A stretch of DNA of 64,000 bases, taken from positions 16,113,817 to 16,177,816 of the forward strand of contig NC_090699.1 in NCBI RefSeq assembly GCF_040954835.1, read 5' to 3'. The number at the start of each line of letters is the position of its first letter. Position 1 is the stretch's first letter. This document shows positions 1 through 10,420 of this stretch, in pieces. The stretch is from Lepisosteus oculatus (lineage: Eukaryota > Chordata > Actinopteri > Semionotiformes > Lepisosteidae). A model generated the notes under the pieces. That model did no database searches, was not told the origin of the DNA, and saw only the letters and a list, made by a program, of their open reading frames with translations. The position numbers and the translations under genes were made by a program.

Positions 1-75
1 AAAATAGACCTTTATAAAGTTACTGAGGACATCTTTGTTAACCTTTGACACATCCAACATGTTTTTCTTTTGCAG

Positions 76-784
76 AACTGGAGGAGATAAAGAAATATGC
101 AGGTAACTTCTGCTGCTTTCAATTTCACCTATGAAGAATAAGAGACCCACAATGAGAGTCTTTTATTCCAACGATACTGAACTCTGTTCCCTGTCTGTCA
201 CTCTGTCTGTTCCGTGGGTCTTGTCTCCAGTGGATGTGAGTCTGGATCCCAGAACCGCAGGTCCCCATCTCGCCCTGTCTGAGGATGGGAAGGAAGTGAG
301 ATACTGCAGAGGAACCCAGACGCTCCCCGACACTCCGGAGAGATTCAGTGACGACGTCTGCGTCCTGGGCAGAGAGGGCTTCACCTCGGGGAAACACTAC
401 TGGGAGGCGGAAGTGAGGCAGAAGACTGATTGGGCAGTAGGGGTGGCCAAAGATTCTGTCAAGAGGAAGGGGGAGGTGTTCCTGTACCCCGACAATGGCT
501 ACTGGACCTTGTGCCTCAGTAGTCGGAAAGGCTTTGAAGCGTGCACTTTCCCCCCAACCCCACTTTCCCAGGGCTTAAAACCCCGGAGGGTGGGGGTTTA
601 TGTGGATTACGAGGAGGGGCAGATCTCCTTTTATAACTTGAAAGCCAGGTGCCACATATACACTTTCCGGCACACCTTCAGTGAGAAACTGTATCCTTTC
701 TTTGACCCCTGCTTAGATTCCAGTGACGCCGAGCCGCTGATCCTCTGCCCTGTGAATCCCACTGAGGGAAGCAGGGTCTGTTAA
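76..784 (+). CDS. C-terminal exons of a TRIM- or butyrophilin-like gene (PRY-SPRY/B30.2 domain)
   Basis: Two exons are visible. Exon 76-102 (27 bp, after ttttgcag, before gtaact) encodes ELEEIKKYA once the preceding G is supplied, the linker usual in fish TRIM and butyrophilin-like proteins. Exon 231-784 (after ttgtctccag) joins in phase 1 and encodes V-D-V-S-LDPRTAGPHLALSEDGK, the PRY start, then SPRY landmarks: LPDTPERF, GREGFTSGKHYWEAEV, WAVGVAKDS, NGYWTL, RRVGVYVDYEEGQISFYN and LYPFFDP, ending at TAA 782-784. B30.2 domains bind protein or small-molecule ligands; in TRIM proteins they set target choice for the RING ligase, in butyrophilins they form the cytoplasmic tail. The RING/B-box/coiled-coil or Ig exons lie left of the window, so TRIM and butyrophilin cannot be told apart; the ELEEIKKYA linker slightly favours TRIM. 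No frameshift is seen. An upstream ATG at 131 only reads through the intron. Confidence 0.85.
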
Positions 785-858
785 AACAGACCAGTCCTGT
801 CACTGAGGCGGCACTGAAGTCCATCCCAGAACAGGGCAGTCATCACACAACTGTGTGA

Positions 859-860
<2 letters not shown>

Positions 861-913
<53 letters not shown>

Positions 914-1000
914 TGCTTACAATATAATAATAATTGACACTCCACTCAAAGCGCTTTACAGGTAATGGGGACTCCCCTCCACCACCACCATAATGGTACT
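861..1000 (-). repeat. (TAA)n microsatellite plus truncated SINE tail
   Basis: A run of about 17 TAA/ATA triplets (861-913) is followed by gacactccactcaaagcgc and the tract aggtaatggggactcccctc, ending in a CCACCACCACC stretch. Read on the minus strand this is the 3' end (body, then ATT-repeat tail) of the 5S-derived SINE found full-length at 53836-54412. The microsatellite is thus the expanded tail of a 5'-truncated minus-strand copy. Confidence 0.75.
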
Positions 1001-3200
1001 AATATACATAATATATATAATATATTATATAATGTATAATATACATAATATGTACTGTAGACAGCTGTACTGTACCTGTACACATCCCCTCAGTGGAATG
1101 GACTGGAAAGTCAGCTCTTCCTGCCAGCTGTACTACTGTGTCATTAGTTTCTTAACTCCACATTGATGTGTATTGAGCCAAGCCAAAATGCCAATCAGGG
1201 TCTCAAGGCATCCTGTCCTCACTTCCCTCCAATTGAGGGCCAGACGTTAAGAAAGAAAGGCATGTTGTTGTTTTTTTCTTTAGGAACCTGCACCATTAGT
1301 AAAAATGCTTTATTTCTGAAGTACAGTATTAAAATATCAAGTATACCATTGTTACCGCTCCCAGTTTCTCAGGGACGTTTTCTCATGTTTTATGACAGAA
1401 AAGAAAACAAAAGCCTAGCTCTTCTTTCAGATCTAACTCGACAATATCTCTCTAGATACTCTCTATTAAATACTGGGCAGCTCAACTGCATACTAGTATC
1501 AAAATCAGGCTCTCTCCTGCAAAACCACAACTCTCTTAATTCCAAAACTCATTCCCAAAACTTAAACATTTTCCAGAAACTTGTGCTCTAACGCCACTGG
1601 ACACCGAATGTAACAGACTTAGTTATTTGATCTATGAATTATTCTTGAAAATAACCAGGGTATCGACTTCAGCAACAAGTCTGGACAAGTTGTTCCACAC
1701 CTCCACATCCCTTTGGGTAAAGAAATCAACTTTATTTGACTGTATTTATTTCTGTTTTTTACTTTTTTTGTTTAATTCTTTTAGAAGAAATGACTATGGT
1801 CCAAATTAAAATCAGTAATGTCTTTGGAAGACATGCATACAAGAGTTACACCTGACCTGCTACCTCAAACACGTCAGGAAATAGATGATGGTACGTGAAA
1901 TTTGACTTTAGGGAAATTCAAGCTACAGTGAGGTGTACCAATGATGCTACCGCCTAGCCACAGGAAAACCGAAAGCAGACTTACTGAAGCACACTTGTTT
2001 TAACAATCGAGAGACTTTCTGTAAGTAAGAATCCCATTGTACCAGTACATGTACCGGTTACATATGGCAATAAAGTTCAAGTTCAAGCTCTGACACCACA
2101 ATGTGACTGTAACATGTGTTTGTAAGAACATTTAAAGGATTACCTTATGGCATGTCAAGGGACTCATTCCTTGATCAAATGAAATAAAATCTCTCTGCTC
2201 CAGCCAAAATGAATTCACTAGGAATGACACCACCCAAGATGAAGGGGTCATGGAGCTAAATTGTGACTTAACCCGCTTGACTGAGGGCTGACCTCCCGGC
2301 CAGAGGACAAGGAGACCAGGACCCCCATGCAGGGTGACCAAGGGGCAGCTGCAGAGGGGGAGGTGGGATGCAAGAGAGAGAGATCGGGATCTCGTAGGTA
2401 TTTCTAGAGTCTGGAAGAAGAATGGATTATCAGGAGTGATTGCTAATTACTGACAGCGGAGGCTGATTGAACTTGGTTGTTGTCATCCTGCCTGAACGTT
2501 TGTTATAAGCTCCATTTATGACTTTGCTTTAAAAGCAGGAATTACACTTAGATGACAGTGAAGCAAATGAACTTCAGAGATAATGGGTGGGACAGATATT
2601 CTCACCTTTTTGTACCTCACAGACCAGATTCTCATTTGCAAACACAAAAAGATTCTTAGCCATTTAATAGATACACTACAGGATTCACAAGGGGGATGAG
2701 TAGGAAGGAGGGCAAAAGTAAATGTTAAGGAATTAGATATAATTCATGTTTATTTTTTCTAAAAGTATCAAAGCCTCCTTCAATTCTCATCTTCGTGGCC
2801 CTCAGTTCTTCTACCGATTGCAGGGGACAATCATTTGGTAATAGACAAACAATAGTAATTGTCCAGTAAAAGTCCATGATATATTCTATTTTTTTTCTTG
2901 GCAATTAAAATGTATTAATTGATAAAGACTTTATAATAATATTTAGCAATGAAAAACAGTTTTTTTCTTGAAATAGAAATACACACCATCTCTGAACTGG
3001 CTTTGGGAATACCTGTATTTTAAAACATACGTGAGGATTTATTATTTTGAATACTACCTGTAAGAAAAAAAACAAGAAATGCAAAGACTGCAGATATTAA
3101 AACAAGTTAAAGTATTAGAGACAAACTTGCAACAAATTCCAAACCTGAAATTATATGGAATTATTTAATAATTTTATTATAATCATAGTATTATATTATT
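1001..3200. other. Intergenic stretch, no gene recognised
   Basis: AT-rich sequence with an AT-rich palindromic patch near 1000-1060 and short open frames lacking codon structure or family similarity. The frame at 1163-1591 shows no recognisable motif. A piece near 1655-1735 (gacaagttgttccacacctc) looks like a decayed LINE 3' region. The rest looks like ordinary diverged intergenic DNA. Confidence 0.5.
2015..2092 (+). mobile_element. L2-type LINE 3' terminus fragment
   Basis: The stretch runs from gtaagaatcccattgtacc to ggcaataaagttcaagttcaagctc. It matches the general form of L2-family 3' ends (short tail with ATTGTAC...CAATAAAG) and resembles the ends of the larger L2 copies elsewhere in the window, which finish in ...TGACAA(T)AAACTTGAAC. 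No coding part remains. Confidence 0.5.
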
Positions 3201-3207
3201 AGTAATA

Positions 3208-3383
3208 TGAACAAGTAATAGGTTTATTCCATGCTGAAAAAAAGAAGAAAGAGAACACAACGTTTCGGCCGTGGAGCCTTCTTCAGGTGTGAGGAACCTC
3301 ACACCTGAAGAAGGCTCCACGGCCGAAACTTTGTGTTCTCTTTCTTCTTTTTTTTAGCATGGAATAAACCTATTACTTGTTCC
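3208..3383. repeat. Near-perfect inverted repeat (head-to-head copies of one dispersed element)
   Basis: Two arms of about 87 bp face each other around position 3295. The left arm starts gaacaagtaataggtttatt; the right arm ends as its reverse complement near 3383. The arms differ at only a few bases (for example aacgtttcgg against its partner cgaaactttg). The right arm contains CTGAAGA (3305-3311), GGC, GCC and GAAAC (3325-3329), discussed in the findings. A more diverged inverted pair of the same family lies at 20235-20440. Confidence 0.85.
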
Positions 3384-3477
3384 TTTGCAGCCTACGCATG
3401 CTGACGCAGCTACCCACCTGAACGTATTAGTAATATGATTATATTATTCAGATTATTTGCTATTTTTAATAACTCCT

Positions 3478-3655
3478 CACATAGCACTTTTCTGGACACT
3501 CCACTCAAAGCTCTTTACAGGTAATGGGGATCCCCTCCACCACCACCAGTGTGCAGCCCCACCTGGATGATGCTCCAGTCTGCTCACACACACCAGCTCT
3601 CAGTGGGGAGGAGAGCAGAGTGATGAAGCCAGTTCAGAGAGGGGGGTTATTAGGA
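3478..3655 (-). mobile_element. Truncated 5S-derived SINE (tail and body part)
   Basis: The block ctggacactccactcaaagc, the aggtaatggggatcccctcc tract, the CCACCACCACCAGTG block and cagccccacctggatgatg match the reverse complement of the 3' half of the full-length element at 53836-54412. It ends in the segment cagtggggaggagagcagag. The 5S-like head is missing. Confidence 0.75.
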
Positions 3656-3969
3656 GGCCATGACTGGTAAAGGCTGTTGAAGACTTTTTGAGCTGTCAGA
3701 ATGTGGTGCTACACTACAGTACAACTGCTGAGTGAACAACACCAGCCTGAAAACAGTTAATGATGCAGGATGAGCAAAGACCTCCAAGGCTTTGGCTACT
3801 GAAATGTTTCCATGATGGGGAATAGTATCAGACAGATTCAGCTCAGAGTTCACATTTTACAGGGAAAATAAAGAAATAAGCCATGCAGTTGTTGGGGGTA
3901 AAAAGGATTTCACGTTGCTTATTAAGCTCAGAGTCCAGGAGCAGTAGAACACAGTAATAGGACCATTAC

Positions 3970-4018
3970 CAAAAAGGACCAAAAAGGCAGCCTGAGGAGA
4001 AGAGGAGAGGGGCTCCAT
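3970..4018 (-). other. Candidate orphan signal-peptide exon
   Basis: On the minus strand an ATG at 4018-4016 opens MEPLSSSPQAAFLVLFG (last residue completed by splicing), followed by a donor-like gtaatgg. The length is 49 bp, so it would end in phase 1, the phase used by the V-set exon of gene B in this window. The stretch is hydrophobic like a leader. No V-set exon follows on this strand within several kb, so it may be a leftover of another butyrophilin-like copy or chance. Confidence 0.25.
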
Positions 4019-4684
4019 TTTCCACACCTGATCCTCATCATCTCTGGACACTTTGTGGGGAAACAGAACATGGTTCACTACAGAGAGACTCCTCATCAGG
4101 ACCATGTCAGTTTCATAACTGAACTTGGTTACAACTTCTACATTAGATACTCAAAACAAGTACATAACTCTTAGGAATTAAATTGATATCAACTGGTTGG
4201 GATAACAGTTGAATTCTCGAGCAGTAATGCAGTGAAGTTGAATACTCATCCAGTCTCTGGGGATTCAGATCTCCTGCAGGCACAAAGAAGCAGTTGCAGG
4301 CTTGTTGCTGTCCAATCTGCGCTCTCTGGCTCGGTGCCAGGCTGTGCTGTTGCGGCTTGGTGGAGACTCCTGCTGCGCTGCTCTCTGAAGACCAGCTAGT
4401 TAGTGTTGGCTTTAACTAGCGAAGTTTGTGCACAGGAGAAAAGATGACTGTGGGTCCCAGCAGGTCAGGAAGAGGACCGGTTCGTTCCTGATGAAACACT
4501 AGTTCTGAATAGTGATTCAGCTGTCCACAGTTCCGACCTGTTCACGAGGCTTGCTGCTGGTGCTAACCTTGGGTGGATCCTCTGGTTACTATCTGGCAAC
4601 CTCCGCTCTAGACTCTTAGAACAAAGGAAAGTTCTGGCACTCGGACACACTGGCCGTTACATGGTTGTCCAGGCTGAGTCCTCA

Positions 4685-4951
4685 GGATGGTTTCGAGGGG
4701 ATTACAGTGCCCCTGTATGCTTATACGAAAACCGGAAGTATAACTCTGACACACAGAACCCAGCCTACAGGGACAGAGCTGAGCTGTTCCTGCAGGAGCT
4801 CCCCAGAGGCAACATGTCTCTAAAACTCACAAACATGAGTCTCTCTGATCGTGGACAGTACAAGTGTTTGGTGGAGTCTGTGGATCAGTGTACCAATCTG
4901 CAGGACTGCCTACTTCAGAACAGCAGAATTGGCTTGGATTGGAGCTTCTAA
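4685..4951 (+). pseudogene. Broken Ig V-set exon of a butyrophilin-like gene
   Basis: The reading contains WFRGDYSAPVCLYENRKYN, then AYRDRAELFLQELPRGN and LSDRGQYKCLVES. This is the C'-to-F-strand half of a butyrophilin/B7-type V domain and lines up with the intact V exon of gene B at 31182-31529 (WFREDRKAMVCLYQYRRYN, GGRAELFLEELGRGN, SDHGHYKCMV). The N-terminal half with the B-strand cysteine (LPCSL in gene B) cannot be found upstream. After the F-strand cysteine the frame runs into diverged sequence and a TAA at 4949-4951 with no donor. No IgC or membrane exon follows before 5.7 kb. It could be the dead front end of gene A or a separate remnant. Confidence 0.7.
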
Positions 4952-5469
4952 AGACCAGGGACATCTTCATCTTCAGTGTTAAAGAATACACCTTGAAGAG
5001 CTACTAAGAAGGCTGCAGTAAATTGAAACAAGTGACGAGTTGTTCAGTGGAGAATCCAGATTCTTTTTGAAGAGAAAACTTGACCAAAAGGAGGAACCCA
5101 GGACAGAAAGCACCAAGGCGTTGGGCCAGGCAGACATTAAGAGCTGTAGGATGCCAGTTGACAGAGCCAGTGATAGGCGGCCTGAAGCTAACAGATATTG
5201 TAGATACCTGATAGAGTGTTTTTCTTTCTGTTTTTTGTAGTTTGGAGAAGGATCCATGTACAAACAAATAATGTGTGAAGCAATTGCAAGACGTATAATA
5301 TATTTCTCTGTTGTTCCCCACTTGTCTTCTCTTTCCTTCTTTGTCATTTTGGAACATGTAAGGAATGAAATAATGCAACAAAAATCAAGAAGAGGTGTAT
5401 TCAAGAGATATATATATAGTGAAAGGCGGTTATGATTGTGATTTAAAACAGCTGAGTGAAATTGTCATC

Positions 5470-5776
5470 TCTCCCAAACTGCTGTTAAGAACTTCTATTT
5501 AGTGTGACTCTGCCCGCGGTGGAGCCTATATCTGGATTACTGACTCCACTAGGAATCTGACAGGTCTGATATTAGTACGACTCTTTAAAAGCCAGTCTTA
5601 TTACAGGAATCTGTGTCAGTGTGACAGTCTTGTCTCCTTATGTCTCTTGTCTGTTTCTGACACTGAGGGAATCTGAATTATATCGGTGTGACTATAAAAG
5701 AGCATCAGTGCTGGATTCTGTATTAGTGTTACTGGGGGTCTGTTTCTTACAGAGGAGGAGACATGTATCTCACAGG
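5470..5776 (+). other. Intron-repeat block with a candidate 24-bp mini-exon of gene A
   Basis: At 5753-5776, after gtctgtttcttacag, lies AGGAGGAGACATGTATCTCA plus CAGG, followed by gtaagt. It is 24 bp in phase 1-1 and would encode EETCISQ with split codons at each end. The 280 bp upstream contain repeated pieces (ctgacactgagg, ggaatctg, gtgtgactataaaagag) that match, inverted, the block in gene B at about 28690-28940, where an 18-bp exon (28699-28716) encodes REERQY. A second possible 15-bp mini-exon lies at 6091-6105 (ctttgcag before, gtgagt after). Use of either is unproven. Confidence 0.45.
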
Positions 5777-6869
5777 GTAAGTAATTAATACATGTTTAAT
5801 TTTCTGAATATTGAATTTCTATAGTATTTAAAAAAGGTCACATTCAGAATGCCTTTTCATTTTTTATAGTAGATACAGTATATACAGTAGTATATATAAA
5901 TGCTATATTTAGTTTTTGTAAAGGGATATATAGTATAACTTATGTATAGAATATTTGCAGCAAATGTAATGAAGAAAATTAATGTTCCATATTGTTATGA
6001 TGTTTTTTATGTTGACATTGCTAAACAGGACTGTGTGGAACATTAAATGTTATGTTTTGTACACTAGACTCATGTGAAATCTCTTTGCAGTCAAGTTCCT
6101 CCTGGGTGAGTATCCAGTGGTTTGAAAGTAGCAAGTAGTGTCATTGGTGATCTCAAGGTCCTGAGCTGGAGTTTGCTGTGTCTAACTGTCCTGACCTGTA
6201 CCCTTCTGAGAACTAGTGACGGCACTGCAGTGACTGTCTGCTACATACTGTACAACCAAACACATCGTCTCCATTCACCTGCAAAATATCCAGACTACAA
6301 ATTATCATCTTTTCCAAGAAGAGTGATTGATTCGGGCTGAATGAAGATGAAGCTGTACTCTTACTCATCAGTAAAAGACACATCTTTCACAAATGATGAC
6401 AATTTTATTTAAAAGCACTTTTCAAGAAATTCAGAATGTGGATAAAGCCTCATGTGTTATGCTGTACATAACCTCCAAACACCAAAGTGTTAAGATACTG
6501 TTGCTTCAAAAGAACGTATTACTGTAATAGTCACCCCCTTAAAAATTTTAAAAGAACCAAATAAAAACCTATTAATTGAAATTGACTGTACTTTGAATTT
6601 GTAGTGTTTTCATTACTACTCTCCAATAAAAAAGCACCTGTTGAACTCAACACTACAATGCCCAGCTAAAAACACACATACAAGTGTCCTACTAGAAGGC
6701 AGACGGAGGTTCTTGTCTGAAGCGTATAAACGCGTCTTTCAGTGTTCTGAGAAACTGTAACTTTACATTTCCTCTCTCATCTTCACAGATATTGTGAGAC
6801 GCAGCCGAAACTCAGCTATGTTCACATGTACAGACTTTCACCATCAGTGACATTTCCCAGTGTGGAGCC
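5777..6869 (+). other. AT-rich stretch, likely gene A intron
   Basis: No similarity is recognised. The open frame at 6122-6340 (72 codons) starts right after the possible 15-bp mini-exon but has no domain, signal or splice pattern that supports it. The region leads straight into the minisatellite at 6870. Confidence 0.4.
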
Positions 6870-9800
6870 CAAAGTCTGTATCTCTGTCTTCCAGTGTGTG
6901 TCTGTGACTAACGGTGTCTGTATCTCTGTGTTCAGTGTGTGTCTGTGACTAACAGTGTCTGTATCTCTGTGTTTCAGTGTGTGTCTGTGATTAACAGTGT
7001 CTGTATCTCTGTGTTCAGTGTGTGTCTGTGACTAACAGTGTCTGTATCTCTGTGTTCCAGTGTGTGTCTGTGACTAACAGTGTCTGTATCTCTGTGTTCC
7101 AGTGTGTGTCTGTGACTAACAGTGTCTGTATCTCTGTGTTCAGTGTGTGTCTGTGACTAACAGTGTCTGTATCTCTGTGTTCCAGTGTGTGTCTATGATT
7201 AACAGTGTCTGTATCTCTGTGTTCAGTGTGTGTCTGTGACTAACAGTGTCTGTATCTCTGTGTTCAGTGTGTGTCTGTGATTAACAGTGTCTGTACCTCT
7301 GTGTTCCAGTGTGTGTCTGTGACTAACAGTGTCTGTATCTCTGTGTTCAGTGTGTGTCTGTGATTAACAGTGTCTGTACCTCTGTGTTCCAGTGTGTGTC
7401 TGTGACTAACAGTGTCTGTATCTCTGTGTTCAGTGTGTGTCTGGGATTAACAGTGTCTGTATCTCTGTGTTCAGTGTGTCTGTGACTAACAGTGTCTGTA
7501 TCTCTGTGTTCAGTGTGTGTCTGTGACTAACAGTGTCTGTATCTCTGTGTTCAGTGTGTGTCTGTGATTAACAATGTCTGGATCTCTGTGTTCAGTGAGT
7601 GTCTGTGATTAACAATGTCTGGATCTCTGTGTTCAGTGAGTGTCTGTGATTAACAGTGTCTGGATCTCTGTGTCCCAGTGTGTGTCTGTGATTAACAGTG
7701 TCTGTATCTCTGTGTTCAGTGTGTGTCTGTGATTAACAGTGTCTGGATCTCTGTGTCCCAGTTTGTGTCTGTGACTAACAGTGTCTGTATCTCTGTGTTC
7801 AGTGTGTGTCTGTGATTAACAGTGTCTGTATCTCTGTGTTCAGTGTGTGTCTGTGACTAACAGTGTCTGTATCTCTGTGTCCAGTGTGTGTCTGTGACTA
7901 ACAGTGTCTGTATCTCTGTGTTCAGTGTGTGTCTGTGACTAACAGTGTCTGTATCTCTGTGTTCAGTGTGTCTGTGATTAACAGTGTCTGTCTCGCTGTG
8001 TTCAGTGTGCGTCTGTGACTAACAGTGTCTGTATTTCTGTGTTCAGTGTGTATGTGACTAACAGTGTCTGTATCTCTGTGTTCAGTGTGTGTCTGTGACT
8101 AACAGTGTCTGTATCTCTGTGTTCCAGTGTGCGTCTGTGACTAACAGTGTCTGTATTTCTGTGTTCAGTGTGTATGTGACTAACAGTGTCTGTATCTCTG
8201 TGTTCAGTGTGTGTCTGTGATTAACAGTGTCTGTATCTCTGTGTTCCAGTGTGTGTCTGTGACTAAAAGTGTCTGTATCTCTGTGTTCAGTGTGTGTCTG
8301 TGACTAACAGTGTCTGTATCTCTGTGTTCAGTGTATGTCTGTGACTAACAGTGTCTGTATCTCTGTGTTCAGTGTGTGTCTGTGCTTAACAGTGTCTGTA
8401 TCTCTGTGTTCCAGTGTGTTTCTGTGACTAACAGTGTCTGTATCTCTGTGTTCAGTGTGTGTCCGTGATTAACAATGTCTGTATCTCTGTGTTCAGTGTG
8501 TGTCTGTGACTAACAGTGTCTGTATCTCTGTGTTCAGTGTGTGTCTGTGATTAACAATGTCTGTATCTCTGTGTTCAGTGTGTGTCTGTGATTAACAGTG
8601 TCTGTATCTCTGTGTCCAGTGTGTGTCTGTGACTAACAGTGTCTGTATCTCTGTGTTCAGTGTGTGTCTGTGACTAACAGTGTCTGTATCTCTGTGTTCA
8701 GTGTGTGTCTGTGACTAACAGTGTCTGTATCTCTGTGTTCAGTGTGTGTCTGTGACTAACAGTGTCTGTATCTCTGTGTTCAGTGTGTCTGTGATTAACA
8801 GTGTCTGTCTCGCTGTGTTCAGTGTGTGTCTGTGATTAACAGTGTCTGTATCTCTGTGTTCAGTGTGTGTCTGTGACTAACAGTGTCTGTATCTCTGTGT
8901 TCAGTGTGTGTCTGTGACTAACAGTGTCTGTATCTCTGTGTTCAGTGTGTGTCTGTGACTAACAGTGTCTGTATCGCTGTGATCCAGTGTGTCTGTGACT
9001 AACAGTGTCTGTATTTCTGTGTTCAGTGTGTATGTGACTAACAGTGTCTGTATCTCTGTGTTCAGTGTGTGTCTGTGACTAAAAGTGTCTGTATCTCTGT
9101 GTTCAGTGTGTGTCTGTGATTAACAGTGTCTGTATCTCTGCGTTCAGTGTGTGTCTGTGACTAACAGTGTCTGTATCTCTGTGTCCCAGTGTGTGTCTGT
9201 GATTAACAGTGTCTGTATCTCTGTGTTCAGTGTGTCTGTGATTAACAGTGTCTGTATCTCTGTGTTCAGTGTGTGTCTGTGACTAAAAGTGTCTGTATCT
9301 CTGTGTTCAGTGTGTGTCTGTGATTAACAGTGTCTGTATCTCTGTGTTCAGTGTGTGTCTGTGACTAACAGTGTCTGTATCTCTGTGTCCCAGTGTGTGT
9401 CTGTGATTAACAGTGTCTGTATCTCTGTGTTCAGTGTGTCTGTGATTAACAGTGTCTGTATCTCTGTGTTCAGTGTGTGTCTGTGATTAACAGTGTCTGT
9501 ATCTCTGTGTCCCAGTGTGTGTCTGTGACTAACAGTGTCTGTATCTCTGTGTTCAGTGTGTGTCTGTGATTAACAGTGTCTGTATCTCTGTGTTCAGTGT
9601 GTGTCTGTGATTAACAGTGTCTGTATCTCTGTGTCCAGTGTGTGTCTGTGACTAACAGTGTCTGTATCTCTGTGTTCAGTGTGTGTCTGTGACTAACAGT
9701 GTCTGTATCTCTGTGTTCCAGTGTGTGTCTGTGACTAACAGTGTCTGTATCTCTGTGTTCAGTGTGTGTCTGTGACTAACAGTGTCTGTATCTCTGTGTT

Positions 9801-10420
9801 CAGTGTGTGTCTGTGACTAACAGTGTCTGTATCTCTGTGTTCAGTGTGTGTCTGTGACTAACAGTGTCTGTATCTCTGTGTTCAGTGTGTGTCTGTGACT
9901 AACAGTGTCTGTATCTCTGTGTTCAGTGTGTGTCTGTGACTAACAGTGTCTGTATCTCTGTGTTCAGTGTGTGTCTGTGACTAACAGTGTCTGTATCTCT
10001 GTGTTCAGTGTGTCTGTGATTAACAGTGTCTGTATCTCTGTGTTCAGTGTGTGTCTGTGACTAACAGTGTCTGTATCTCTGTGTTCAGTGTGTGTCTGTG
10101 GTGATTAACAGTGTCTGTATCTCTGTGTTCAGTGTGTGTCTGTGATTAACAGTGTCTGTATCTCTGTGTTCAGTGTGTGTCTGTGATTAACAGTGTCTGT
10201 ATCTCTGTGTTCAGTGTGTGTCTGTGACTAACAGTGTCTGTATCTCTGTGTTCTAGTGTGTCTGTGATTAACAGTGTCTGTATCTCTGTGTTCAGTGTGT
10301 GTCTGTGATTAACAGTGTCTGTATCTCTGTGTTCAGTGTGTGTCTGTGATTAACAGTGTCTATATCTCTGTGTTCAAGTGTGTGTCTGTGATTAACAGTG
10401 TCTGTATCTCTGTGTTCCAG
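6870..10420 (+). repeat. 3.5-kb minisatellite, 41-bp unit made of 3'-splice-site-like sequence
   Basis: About 85 head-to-tail copies of a 41-bp unit (42 bp when ttcag is ttccag). Each unit holds gtgtgtctgtgactaacag (or gattaac) followed by tgtctgtatctctgtgttcag. CTAAC/TTAAC is a good branch-point match and lies about 25 bases before the AG, with a T-rich tract between. The last unit ends in tgtgttccag, which is the apparent acceptor of mini-exon 10421-10447. Variants such as taacaatgtctgg and gtatgtgac recur in blocks, so higher-order duplications have happened. A frame at 10340-10525 is a by-product of the repeat. Confidence 0.95.

Noticed and set aside
125-397. Minus-strand frames under the first B30.2 exon
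   Set aside because: Opposite-strand shadows of a clear PRY-SPRY exon.
6870-10420. CRISPR-like array
   Set aside because: Units are contiguous with no unique spacers; eukaryotic minisatellite.
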